Shown: positions 9,001 to 14,565, counted from the first letter of the stretch. The stretch: 15,604 bases of DNA from WTAW01 sp964540205 (GCA_964540205.1 CAZIMJ010000238.1:1-15604); one strand, 5' to 3'. Notes: generated by a model not told the origin, from the letters alone. Translations and numbers: made by a program.

Positions 9001-9284
9001 TCGTCCTTTAGCTCTCTAAATATCTTCTCGACCAAAAACAGAGAGGCTGCCCCAGTGATCTGCCTGAGTTTACGCTTGGAAAGTTCAGCCCCCGCTACCT
9101 CGTGAGCCAACGATGGGAGAGTCATGAACCTTAGATTCGCCCAGGAATGGCCATTGGCAGCCAGCCTCTCCCCTATCTGATGCCCTATCTGATATGATGG
9201 CACAACAAAAATCTTCTCATCAAGAACATGAGAACGTAAAAATTCAGCTAAAAAGGAAAGTGTTACATTCATGCCTGTCATCAT
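6078..9284 (-). CDS. addB: AddB-like PD-(D/E)XK nuclease with 4Fe-4S cysteines
   Basis: This 1068-residue protein resembles AddB / exonuclease V partner subunits. The C-terminal nuclease (PDDEXK_1-like) shows GSLLHKIF (802-809), GKIDRVD (917-923), DYKTG (934-938) and Q956 in LQHALY. One Cys at 770 (AACPFRYF) plus C1030, C1033 and C1039 (CDYCDFVSVC) form the 4Fe-4S set seen in AddB and Cas4-type nucleases. The N-terminal half is helicase-like but begins at EKIFVVPSYQIG with no Walker A, and a stop codon lies just upstream. ATP-driven translocation would therefore fall to the AddA-like partner. Residues ~247-254 (PDRSGNGP) are encoded by a palindromic element. A 12-bp tandem duplication at 9171-9194 encodes QIGHQIG. 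The start is uncertain among ATGs at 9284, 9281 and 9272, with no clear ribosome site. It is probably co-transcribed with the addA-like gene. Confidence 0.85.
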   Translation of the reverse strand: MMTGMNVTLSFLAEFLRSHVLDEKIFVVPSYQIGHQIGERLAANGHSWANLRFMTLPSLAHEVAGAELSKRKLRQITGAASLFLVEKIFRELKDEGELRYLGDLEISSGLVRAFRRSITALRLTGLDAKDLDAEKFIDRDKGREVILLLKRYEEESEKQGLVDLAGIYSLALEMLATKVMTEGEDAKEVGGLQDVRVFLCLQDQVISGLEKRFLEKLAGDRLILVQQGPVFGLERPRRYWDITGDYPDRSGNGPYKSTIDSNDSKQAGEESPRTDLERLAWLFAPEKALKPFHDDSVEIFQAVGTTNECREVLRRIFHEDIPLDQVEVIHPPGDTYPSIFFVLSAKAGLKVTYADGVALGFTAPGAVFRGLIDWIENNYQVTDLCRMVEGGSLKLSRKKDSESPSLQKISRYLKSAMIGWERDRYLSRLESLRKGIESRVKLDEEDNENARGEQAETSLKEVKWIENVLRQFFKLIPTEDEEGLFDLGLLCDGISHFVRKYSRIKDELDREALSMLSGRLNEVSQMAITKVSRDEAFEWLRSLAEGISVGASGPMPGHIHLASYRTGGHSGRGMTFVVGLDQSAFPGSGYQDPILLDEEREAISDDLPTSTDALKEKLYAMGILLASLRGKVVLSYSSYDIIEERQSFPSSLLLQIYRVMKGNPGLDYSALISALPEASGYLPEDFGKVFDEIDWWLSRLGSDGRLLDGRESIRRNFPDLNRGIEAVESRAANLLTWFDGLVAVDEKEFNPVWNKDIVMSASRLEQLAACPFRYFLQYVLGVRKPDELEYDQSRWLDALQRGSLLHKIFYQFMQELRKREESPFLKVHLQLIESMAEDLITLTKEEIPPPSEEIFEREKQELMDTLQVFLKSEEGRESPVKPVLFEAAFGMKTEKGEGMEEPAVIYIDKDHSLQLRGKIDRVDRLRENLYRVVDYKTGSYSYYDNLESFGKGRMLQHALYSLAAEQILEKLGLEMAAQVVQSGYYFPTRRGEGKEVLVDDVNRKKLKELLLELVGILALGNFIVNPDAKCDYCDFVSVCPAEAPAKAKAKQEANPDEFSVFDRLKDYE
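8519..8546. repeat. Palindromic repeat element embedded in the addB-like coding sequence
   Basis: GGACCGTTC (8524-8532), a CCC spacer, then GAACGGTCC (8536-8544) form a perfect 9-bp-arm hairpin preceded by TTTGTAG. It lies within the addB-like frame and encodes a hydrophilic Pro/Gly/Asn-rich stretch (PDRSGNGP) in a region with no conserved motif. The shape is that of a dispersed REP/MITE-type unit tolerated in frame. Confidence 0.55.
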
Positions 9285-9495
9285 CCCATCTGGGTTATTA
9301 CTGAAATGTTATTTTTATCTATTTCGCGAATGAATACAATGGAATATGATCTTTTGCATCTATATTCAAGGGATCAGCTTTCGTTTTTATTATATAAAAT
9401 TCTGAGAGAGGATGACAAAGATAACCGAAAGAGGTTTGAATTCCTCAGCTAATTTCGACAAACGATAAGATCTAATTTTCGACTTGAATATTGTA

Positions 9496-9529
9496 TTGAC
9501 ACAAGTGCTAATTTGTTTTAAATTATAAT
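9496..9529 (+). promoter_or_regulatory. Putative promoter of the HTH-MNT gene
   Basis: TTGACA at 9496-9501 is a perfect -35 box. A TTAAAT at 9518-9523 gives a 16-base spacer. The better -10 match TATAAT (9524-9529) is 22 bases away, too far for this -35. The surrounding DNA is strongly AT-rich and lies about 50-85 bases before the start codon. Confidence 0.45.
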
Positions 9530-9561
9530 ACAATCGTATTATATTTCAATACAATTGTAAT
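9527..9561 (+). promoter_or_regulatory. Tandem operator-like repeats before the HTH-MNT gene
   Basis: Two copies of the 14-mer AATACAAT(C/T)GTA(T/A)T begin at 9527 and 9548, exactly 21 bp (two helical turns) apart. The first is an inverted repeat, TAATAC-AATC-GTATTA; the second contains the palindrome TACAATTGTA. They overlap or follow the putative -10 region and lie 20-55 bases before the start, so they are good candidates for binding by the winged helix encoded next to them. Confidence 0.5.
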
Positions 9562-9581
9562 CATCCAGATAATAGGAGACC

Positions 9582-10211
9582 ATGATGTTCCTTTCAAAAA
9601 CACGAGAGAATATTCTGAAATTATTTTTCAGTAATCCAACACAAGAATACCACCTCAGAGAAATATCACGCCGCACAAATGTCGTCCCCCAGAATGTCAA
9701 CAAATACGCTAAAAATTTTGTCGAAGAGGGTTTATTGATGCGAAGAGAAGTTGGCAATATGACTCTATACCGAATAGATCCAAAAAGTGATGTTCTATTT
9801 AAAATATTTGAAATTTTCGAGGTTCACAGAAGAATCAATTTTTTTTCCAAAAATAAAAAAATTTACCGTCTTCTAAATGAGTATATTTCAAATCTCATTC
9901 GTCTATCTAATAGAGAAATCCAAATGGTTGCTTTGTTCGGATCAGTCGCACGGATTGAATGGACTCGAGGAAGCGATATCGACATCTTGTTTTGCACAGC
10001 AACAAAAAGTAATAGATTTATTCAGATGCATGAAGAATCTGAAAAAAAAGTGCAGCCTTTACTGGAAATTTCTCCCCTCCACGTAACTATTGACAGAATT
10101 GTCGACGGTTTTAGAGATAAGCTGGAGTTCTATGACGAGATCTGGAGAGACAGAATTATTCTCTACAACGAATACCTATTTTGGGAAATTATCAAGGCAT
10201 CGAAATTTTAG
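9582..10211 (+). CDS. Winged-helix / MNT nucleotidyltransferase fusion protein
   Basis: The 209-residue protein has an N-terminal winged helix (about residues 1-85; EYHLREISRRTNVVPQNVNK as the helix-turn-helix, LLMRREVGNMTLYRI as the wing). A minimal nucleotidyltransferase domain of the DNA polymerase beta superfamily follows, with FGSVARIEWTRGSDIDIL (119-136) giving GS and D-x-D. The usual Gly after Arg in GSxxRG is Ile here. In MNT/HEPN modules the MNT protein neutralises the HEPN ribonuclease, in characterised cases by nucleotidylating it. The start at ATG 9582 is supported by AGGAG six bases or so upstream. The next gene begins one base after its stop and is a truncated HEPN gene, so the pair is probably a broken TA operon. 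Autoregulation through the upstream repeats is inferred. Confidence 0.85.
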   Translation: MMFLSKTRENILKLFFSNPTQEYHLREISRRTNVVPQNVNKYAKNFVEEGLLMRREVGNMTLYRIDPKSDVLFKIFEIFEVHRRINFFSKNKKIYRLLNEYISNLIRLSNREIQMVALFGSVARIEWTRGSDIDILFCTATKSNRFIQMHEESEKKVQPLLEISPLHVTIDRIVDGFRDKLEFYDEIWRDRIILYNEYLFWEIIKASKF

Positions 10212-10212
10212 C

Positions 10213-10422
10213 ATGACACAAAGGCTTAACAGAATCATGGAAGAATGTTTCAGGTCAAGAAAGGGGAAAAGAGCTGATATTCGCAGAATTCCAGTAAATA
10301 AAAAAGCTGCGAGTAGTCATCTTGAGAAGGCCAGCAATAATTTGAATGCAATGAAACTTATGTTCAACAATGAATTCTACGATTGGACAGTTATCTGTGG
10401 ATATTATGCAATGTACCATTAG
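10213..10422 (+). pseudogene. Truncated HEPN-domain toxin gene
   Basis: A 69-residue frame starts one base after the stop of the MNT gene. Its sequence (KAASSHLEKASNNLNAMKLM, then DWTVICGYYAMYH) matches the first half of HEPN domains, which typically read ...A.NNL..A......y.DW.v...YYAMYHAALALL... The frame stops at TAG immediately after YYAMYH. The second half, including the R-x4-6-H ribonuclease motif, is missing. Neither downstream frame restores a convincing HEPN continuation, and minus-strand homology to another family begins by 10436, so the gene was cut rather than frameshifted. A toxic ribonuclease is not expected from this copy. Confidence 0.75.
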
Positions 10423-10435
10423 TTTCATTAAAATA

Positions 10436-10588
10436 TCATGTTTCAGCGTTTGCTGAAATTATACATTGAGGATCGTGAATCCCATCCTCTCCATATTTGT
10501 TCTTTATCTCTGAAGACGACATAAACTCAACAGCCGCACCTAAAGCATCCCCCACAGCAAGCCCCCACAGCTCCTGTGAGATTCGTGA
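10436..10588 (-). pseudogene. ADP-ribosylglycohydrolase (DraG family) N-terminal remnant 1
   Basis: The minus-strand frame from after TAA (10589-10591) to TGA (10436-10438) reads ISQELWGLAVGDALGAAVEF, then MSSSEIKNKYGEDGIHDPQC. This matches the N-terminus of ADP-ribosylglycohydrolases (typically GLAVGDALGAPVEF..S..EI...YG..GI.D). GDALG belongs to the conserved N-terminal motif of the fold. There is no start codon, and all the rest of the ~300-residue enzyme is absent. It lies between the truncated HEPN gene and the AbiEii gene. The family would remove ADP-ribose from proteins or nucleic acids; this piece cannot. Confidence 0.75.
10441..10458. repeat. Perfect 7-bp hairpin just after the HEPN truncation
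   Basis: TTTCAGC (10441-10447), loop GTTT, GCTGAAA (10452-10458). It lies 18 bases after the HEPN stop and inside the DraG remnant. It might act as a weak terminator for the MNT transcript or mark the junction that cut both genes; there is no long T-tract. Confidence 0.4.
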
Positions 10589-10611
10589 TTAACAGTTCTT
10601 AATGCTGGATT

Positions 10612-11673
10612 TCAAATCACTCTATTCACAACTGCCCATAAATAAAAACTTTCAGGTGATATCTTCTTGAGCTTATTCAAAATGCTATAGTTATCTGGCA
10701 AATTTATGTCTTTTGTTATCTCCAAATCTTGTCTGTTTTTTCTAATTTCTTCGAAATCGACATCCAACCGACCATCTCTCATCATGGATGCCAGAAAAGC
10801 AACCTTAGAGGCATCTCTTTTCGCCTGTAATATAGAATATTTCCCGCCCAAGACATGACTTTTAATCCGTTTTATCCCTGCTTTAAGTTCTTTGGTTTCA
10901 TCGTTCTCAACACACCCTTTAAAACCTGATTGGCAGAGAAGAAATGAGGTCTCAATCGAATCATCCATAAATGCCTCAATTGGCATCTCTGATTTTATAT
11001 ATCCAGATTCAAACTCAGCTATATTCTGGTACGATGAAAAAACCTCCCTCAAGTCATTAATAAATTCAAACAAAATACCGAGATCAAAAAGTTGTTTTAT
11101 GATCTCCATTGATTTTCCTCTGCCATAAGAAATTCCTATAGTTTTGGGAGCAAAAGCAGTCAGCTTATCTCCGGTAATGCTGTTTATCGAAGGGATGGAT
11201 ACTTCTATTTCTTCTTCAACCTCGAAGATCGGATGCAAAATTGCCTTTTTTATGACCGAAGGATAGATGGGTTTGCTTCGTAAGATGTCCAAGAGAATAT
11301 AAAGTTCACTCTCTACAACCGGAGAGTCATAATAAAATTTGAAATGCCTTTTGGGAACTTCCTTGTTTGCGGTTCTTTTATCCTCCTCCCATCTTTTGAA
11401 AAGGCTCTCACTTATAAGGGTATTGAAAGCATTTTTCAAAATCGTATCCTCTGCTTCAGTGACAATATCAACATCTATCGAAAGTCGCTTTAACTCAGGC
11501 ATTAGAATCATCAGACTTGTGCCACCTTTAAAAATCAGAGGGATTTTGCCTTTTACCAATAAGGAAAGAAGTTCAAAGGCAAAGATGGCTCTTTCGACAA
11601 GAATGGGATCAGCGTTTATTTCTTGGCTTTTGCCCCTTATATATCCCTTCTCTAAGCTTGTCTTTTTTATCAT
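10612..11673 (-). CDS. AbiEii-type nucleotidyltransferase toxin (type IV TA / abortive infection)
   Basis: The 353-residue protein belongs to the AbiEii/AbiGii nucleotidyltransferase toxin family (DUF1814-like). Motif I is FKGGTSL (48-54), motif II RLSIDVDIV (63-71) with the D-x-D metal ligands, a third motif is around SITGDKLTAFAPKT (165-178) and the fourth around GRGKSMEIIKQLFDLGIL (184-201). Characterised relatives transfer nucleotides to tRNA acceptor ends and stop growth, protecting populations from phage. The gene follows the AbiEi-like antitoxin gene by 47 bases filled with a perfect inverted repeat. ATG 11673 has no Shine-Dalgarno and lies seven bases after that hairpin, so initiation probably depends on coupling to the upstream gene. 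The length and the set of motifs suggest an intact toxin. Confidence 0.85.
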   Translation of the reverse strand: MIKKTSLEKGYIRGKSQEINADPILVERAIFAFELLSLLVKGKIPLIFKGGTSLMILMPELKRLSIDVDIVTEAEDTILKNAFNTLISESLFKRWEEDKRTANKEVPKRHFKFYYDSPVVESELYILLDILRSKPIYPSVIKKAILHPIFEVEEEIEVSIPSINSITGDKLTAFAPKTIGISYGRGKSMEIIKQLFDLGILFEFINDLREVFSSYQNIAEFESGYIKSEMPIEAFMDDSIETSFLLCQSGFKGCVENDETKELKAGIKRIKSHVLGGKYSILQAKRDASKVAFLASMMRDGRLDVDFEEIRKNRQDLEITKDINLPDNYSILNKLKKISPESFYLWAVVNRVI

Positions 11674-11680
11674 CTTGGAT

Positions 11681-11725
11681 TGTAGACTAATGCGACATTT
11701 TATTAAATTGTCGCATTAGTCTACA
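11681..11725. promoter_or_regulatory. Perfect 17-bp inverted repeat between AbiE antitoxin and toxin genes
   Basis: TGTAGACTAATGCGACA (11681-11697) and its exact reverse complement (11709-11725) are separated by an 11-base AT-only loop. In the mRNA, the antitoxin stop codon (TAG, 11723-11721) lies at bases 3-5 of the 5' arm, and the toxin ATG comes seven bases after the 3' arm. No T-run follows, so it is unlikely to be an intrinsic terminator. A stem of this length would block ribosome access to the toxin start unless opened by a ribosome finishing the antitoxin gene. Confidence 0.8.
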
Positions 11726-12434
11726 TAAATATCCCATAAACTATATTTTCTATTTCGCTTCTTATTTTTCTGTTATGAGCATAATCAAGCATTTCAGAGA
11801 GATTGACGCGATAATTACTCATTACATTCTCGATGATCCTCTTGAATTCCTCTTTATCGATGAGTCCAATTTTTTTTACTTCCATGTACAAATCTACTAT
11901 TATTTTCTCTATCCTTGCGAAGTGATTGTCTTTTGGCTCTCTATGAGTGATTGAAGGCCTCAATAATACTGTTCGATCTTTAAAGTGAACAAACTTTTCA
12001 GCCTCTTTTTTTTGTGGATTGAGGAACACATTGTAATTGTCGTTTTCAAGGAATTCTTTTAGGGTTTCTATAAAATCTTTGTCTGAATAAATAAACGTCA
12101 CAAATTGAGATGGCAAATGGTGAAAAAATGCCTTTAATTGTTCTGTGCTCCAGCAAAAAAACTCAAGCAAAGGAAAACTGTTGTTGATAATTTCTATTGT
12201 TTTTTCTATTGGACGCCTGTTCAGAATGAATTCTTTTTTGATCGTGGAGTACCAACCTCTTCCTGATTCATAGATAAGATCATCTAATTTTAAGCGATAA
12301 ATAGACTGTTTTAGATTATTGTTTGTATATGTAATGTTGTTTTGATTAAAAAATTTTCGCAAGTCTTTCATACTGAAATAGTATCTTCCCATTGCATAAG
12401 TATAAATACGATCTTTAATAGAATTTTTTCTCAT
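11721..12434 (-). CDS. AbiEi-like antitoxin (winged-helix, DUF6577-like)
   Basis: The 237-residue protein begins with a predicted winged helix (KDRIYTYAMGRYYFSMKDLR and LKQSIYRLKLDDLIYESGRG, ending WYSTI, residues ~5-66). A C-terminal domain follows with FPLLEFFCWSTEQLKAFFHH and conserved-looking TVLLRPSITHREP. This layout fits AbiEi-type proteins that pair with AbiEii toxins, repress their own operon through the N-terminal domain and neutralise the toxin through the C-terminal domain. The DUF6577 assignment is from memory of the family's appearance and needs a profile search. ATG 12434 has only a weak AGG six bases upstream. Position directly before the AbiEii gene on the same strand supports the role. 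Confidence 0.72.
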   Translation of the reverse strand: MRKNSIKDRIYTYAMGRYYFSMKDLRKFFNQNNITYTNNNLKQSIYRLKLDDLIYESGRGWYSTIKKEFILNRRPIEKTIEIINNSFPLLEFFCWSTEQLKAFFHHLPSQFVTFIYSDKDFIETLKEFLENDNYNVFLNPQKKEAEKFVHFKDRTVLLRPSITHREPKDNHFARIEKIIVDLYMEVKKIGLIDKEEFKRIIENVMSNYRVNLSEMLDYAHNRKIRSEIENIVYGIFM

Positions 12435-12492
12435 TATTTGCCTAGAAAAAATATTTCTCCCTCAAGTATATTTTAAAAGTCTATTTATTACC

Positions 12493-12507
12493 ATAATATC
12501 CTATTAT
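12493..12507. promoter_or_regulatory. Operator-like palindrome upstream of the AbiE operon
   Basis: ATAATA-TCC-TATTAT is a perfect 6-bp inverted repeat 59-73 bases upstream of the antitoxin start, in an AT-rich promoter-like stretch that also holds TATACT on the minus strand near 12454-12459. AbiEi proteins are known to bind inverted repeats in their own promoter; this one is only a candidate. Confidence 0.35.
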
Positions 12508-12574
12508 CATCACATTTCCAGTAATAGACCATATAAACAGAATTTTTTTCACATCTATCCAGATTTAATCTTTC

Positions 12575-12646
12575 TTATGCAACCACCGCAGCCAGAGCAT
12601 CCGCCGCAGCAAGCCCCAAAAGACATCTTTTGTATTTATTCAGCAT
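12575..12646 (-). pseudogene. ADP-ribosylglycohydrolase (DraG family) N-terminal remnant 2
   Basis: The minus-strand frame from ATG 12646 reads MLNKYKRCLLGLAAADALAA then VVA and stop. It mirrors the usual start of DraG-family proteins (M...R..GCLLGLAVGDALGAPVEF), but the two glycines of GDALG have become Ala. The frame ends after 23 residues, with no detectable continuation in the following DNA. The DNA around the motif is similar to remnant 1 at 10436-10588 (31 of 40 bases by hand alignment), with an identical 11-mer GGGGCTTGCTG. The two remnants bracket the AbiE pair in the same orientation. Confidence 0.62.
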
Positions 12647-12757
12647 GGTCTACTTTTCTTAATTCTTACCACTTATACGTAATCAACTCAATGTATTAAA
12701 TTTTGGAAGAACACTTCAGCATCCCTCCTGTTAAAATGTGAAAGGAGGATTCAAGGA

Positions 12758-12850
12758 GAGCTCGACCTCCTACGCCCCATCTACCGCCAAACCACAAACT
12801 ACAGACATTTCGGAAGACCAGATCTTCCCTGGGAGGAAAAAAGGAGATAA
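12758..12850 (+). pseudogene. metK: 3' end of a methionine adenosyltransferase gene (metK remnant)
   Basis: A plus-strand frame ending at TAA 12848-12850 reads ELDLLRPIYRQTTNYRHFGR then PDLPWEEKRR. This matches the C-terminus of S-adenosylmethionine synthetase, where bacterial proteins end like LDLL.PIY..TA.YGHFGR...PWEKTD. The conserved Gly of YGHFG is Arg here. The frame stays open upstream to about 12710 without clear MetK sequence, and the catalytic bulk of the ~390-residue enzyme is absent. Only about the last 30 codons remain, next to the end of the Fic gene. A 6-bp hairpin (GGAAGA / TCTTCC, 12822-12838) lies within it. Confidence 0.75.
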
Positions 12851-12872
12851 ACGAATACTTTATAACCGGAGG

Positions 12873-14429
12873 TTACAAAATAGGAGTCTGTGGTGCTTGC
12901 TTGCCTTCTAAATTGTCAGAAACAAGGCGCCCAAGAAACATTGCAAAAGGTGCGATGTCCTGTCTCACGCTCGCGCTTTCCAGCGCAGCCATATAATCGT
13001 CTCGCTTTTCCAGTGGTATAACCGTCCAGGGGAAGCCGCCTGCAGCGAGCATTACATTCATTAGAAATCGCCCCATGCGGCCATTGCCATCCATATATGG
13101 ATGGATAAATACGAATACGAAATGTCCCAGAACGACGCACACCTCTGGTTCGGGCTCTTCTCTCAGCAAATCAAAGAACACCGGCATGCAGTCTCGCACA
13201 GCTTCATGGCGCGGTGGCACATGCATCGAGCGGCGGATATATACCTGGTCATTGCGGTATCCAGCGAGGTCCGCAGTCCTCAAGAGGCCTGCAGTTACGC
13301 TCGGCCCAAACATCTCACGGTACCAGTCACCGTGATCGTCATCGCAAACTGCTCCGGGATTATCGCCCTTTAGTACCTTACGTAGGCTTTCGCGAACCAC
13401 CTGATAGGCCTGCCAGTATCCGCGTGCGACCAAGGCATTTCTGTGTTCGCGGTCATCATCGTATCCATCCGGATTCCACTCGCCACCGCGGACCCGTTCA
13501 ATTAACTCTGGGCTAATCCGGTAACCTTCAATGGACAACGAGTGATAAGCGTCCGTAACGTAAATGTCATCTACTGACTTGAGATAGGTGTCAATGTCAG
13601 ATGGCCGTCCCGGAGCAGCCGGAAATTGTCCGGGGATTTTTTTTCGCATCCGCTGCCACATTAGCCGAATACGATTGACATACGGCGACTGTTCGCGCGC
13701 CGGCAGGATAAGATCTATTCTATCTTCGAACGGATCGCTTTCGCGAATGTCGAAGTCTGCGGTTCGCATTGTTTTAACAATATCGCTGGCAATACGGTCA
13801 CGTCCGATATTTCGGAACGCACCTGCGAGACGGCCTGCAACCGTGGTGCGTCCACCTTTAAGGAGCAGTGATAGGACATCGGATGAATTCCGCACCATGT
13901 TCAGAGCCACACGTGCGTCGGTTGCGTATTGTCGAAAAAATCCAGGCCCACAACTCACCAGGCCTGCAGGAACGGAGAACAGGCGCATGTCCTCCTTTTC
14001 CGCAACTTGTCCAGCCTCGGGCAGGTCCGCACGTGTTTCAAATAAAGAAGTATCGTGCGGTAGCCTTGTTATCTTGTTGCGGTCCTTCGGTGAGCGCACA
14101 AGCAATTGGGATGGAACTGTCATGTTCCCAACATGAAGCAAAAGTGACTGCTCAGGAGAGAGGCTCCAATTCGTCCCAAAACGCTCCTGCAAATAGGCTG
14201 CACAGAAGGCCCAGAACGACGCGTACCAAGACGTGCTCTCTCCCTTGGCCGCGTCCGGGGAGGCAGCGATGTACCAACCTTTCATGACCTTTTGCAAGAA
14301 GCCGTTTTTCACCAGACGTTCCCGATGGGTCCTGGTCAGATCACCGGAACGTATGGCGACGATACCACGGTCTTGCAGTGCTCTCAGGGCCTCAAGGGAT
14401 TCGGCCAGTTTTTTTTGTGGACTTGCCAT
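12873..14429 (-). CDS. AbiEi-type winged helix fused to a class II Fic domain
   Basis: The 518-residue protein joins a DNA-binding-like N-terminus to a Fic domain. Residues ~8-55 (ALRALQDRGIVAIRSGDLTR and then the strand VMKGWYIA) look like the winged helix of AbiEi-type antitoxins. The Fic core is HPYMDGNGRMGR (443-454), a complete HPFx(D/E)GN(G/K)xxGR motif, which predicts NMP (usually AMP) transfer to protein hydroxyls. SLSIEG (297-302) ahead of the core fits the inhibitory (S/T)xxxE(G/N) helix of class II Fic proteins. Self-inhibition and promoter binding may thus be built into one polypeptide. GC content and codon choice are visibly higher than in the AbiE and MNT genes, suggesting separate acquisition. 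The start ATG 14429 has no strong ribosome site. Substrate unknown. Confidence 0.88.
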   Translation of the reverse strand: MASPQKKLAESLEALRALQDRGIVAIRSGDLTRTHRERLVKNGFLQKVMKGWYIAASPDAAKGESTSWYASFWAFCAAYLQERFGTNWSLSPEQSLLLHVGNMTVPSQLLVRSPKDRNKITRLPHDTSLFETRADLPEAGQVAEKEDMRLFSVPAGLVSCGPGFFRQYATDARVALNMVRNSSDVLSLLLKGGRTTVAGRLAGAFRNIGRDRIASDIVKTMRTADFDIRESDPFEDRIDLILPAREQSPYVNRIRLMWQRMRKKIPGQFPAAPGRPSDIDTYLKSVDDIYVTDAYHSLSIEGYRISPELIERVRGGEWNPDGYDDDREHRNALVARGYWQAYQVVRESLRKVLKGDNPGAVCDDDHGDWYREMFGPSVTAGLLRTADLAGYRNDQVYIRRSMHVPPRHEAVRDCMPVFFDLLREEPEPEVCVVLGHFVFVFIHPYMDGNGRMGRFLMNVMLAAGGFPWTVIPLEKRDDYMAALESASVRQDIAPFAMFLGRLVSDNLEGKQAPQTPIL

Positions 14430-14445
14430 AGCTTACGTTCTTTCA

Positions 14446-14565
14446 TTAGCTTATTAAGCCGTACAATTCTTAGCTTTTCATGAAGTATAAAACCTAGTGC
14501 GTGTAATTGTATCATTATTAGCTTATTATGTCGAACACTATTTAGCTTATTCCGTCCTCAAATTA
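14446..14565. repeat. 24-bp-period direct repeat array upstream of the Fic gene
   Basis: The motif TTAGCTTATT starts at 14446, 14518 and 14542, with variants TTAGCTTTTC at 14470 and CTAGTGCGTG at 14494. The starts fall exactly 24 bp apart, giving five units of which the middle one is degenerate. The best units continue with NNGYCG. Unit 1 contains the palindrome GCTTATTAAGC. The array begins 17 bases upstream of the Fic start codon and covers the likely promoter; a minus-strand TATACT (14484-14489) lies in unit 2. It is most simply an operator array for the gene's own winged helix. Confidence 0.65.

Noticed and set aside
373..9105. Numerous 60-150-codon plus-strand frames opposite the peptidase, addA and addB genes
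   Set aside because: They are shadows of well-supported minus-strand genes and have no motifs or ribosome sites.
10414..10495. Frameshifted continuation of the HEPN gene on the plus strand
   Set aside because: The other frames read PLVSLKYHVSAFAEIIH or CTISFIKISCFSVC and do not match the expected HEPN second half, while DraG-like sequence runs on the minus strand from 10588 to 10436.
12578..12646. Proline/glutamine-rich plus-strand reading MQPPQPEHPPQQAPK
   Set aside because: It is explained as the complement of the Ala/Leu-rich DraG N-terminus, which starts with a typical MLNKYKRCLLGL.
12860..12876. TAACC/GGTTA inverted repeat at the Fic stop as a terminator
   Set aside because: Five-base arms with three-base loop and no following T-tract are too weak.
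12730..12900. Plus-strand open frame continuing into the antisense of the Fic gene (ITGGYKIGVCGACLPSKL)
   Set aside because: A different frame over the same bases gives a clear MetK C-terminus with its own stop at 12850.
14446..14565. 24-bp-period repeats as a CRISPR array
   Set aside because: Only about 10 bases per unit are conserved, there is no long repeat-spacer alternation, and no cas genes are present; an operator array fits better.
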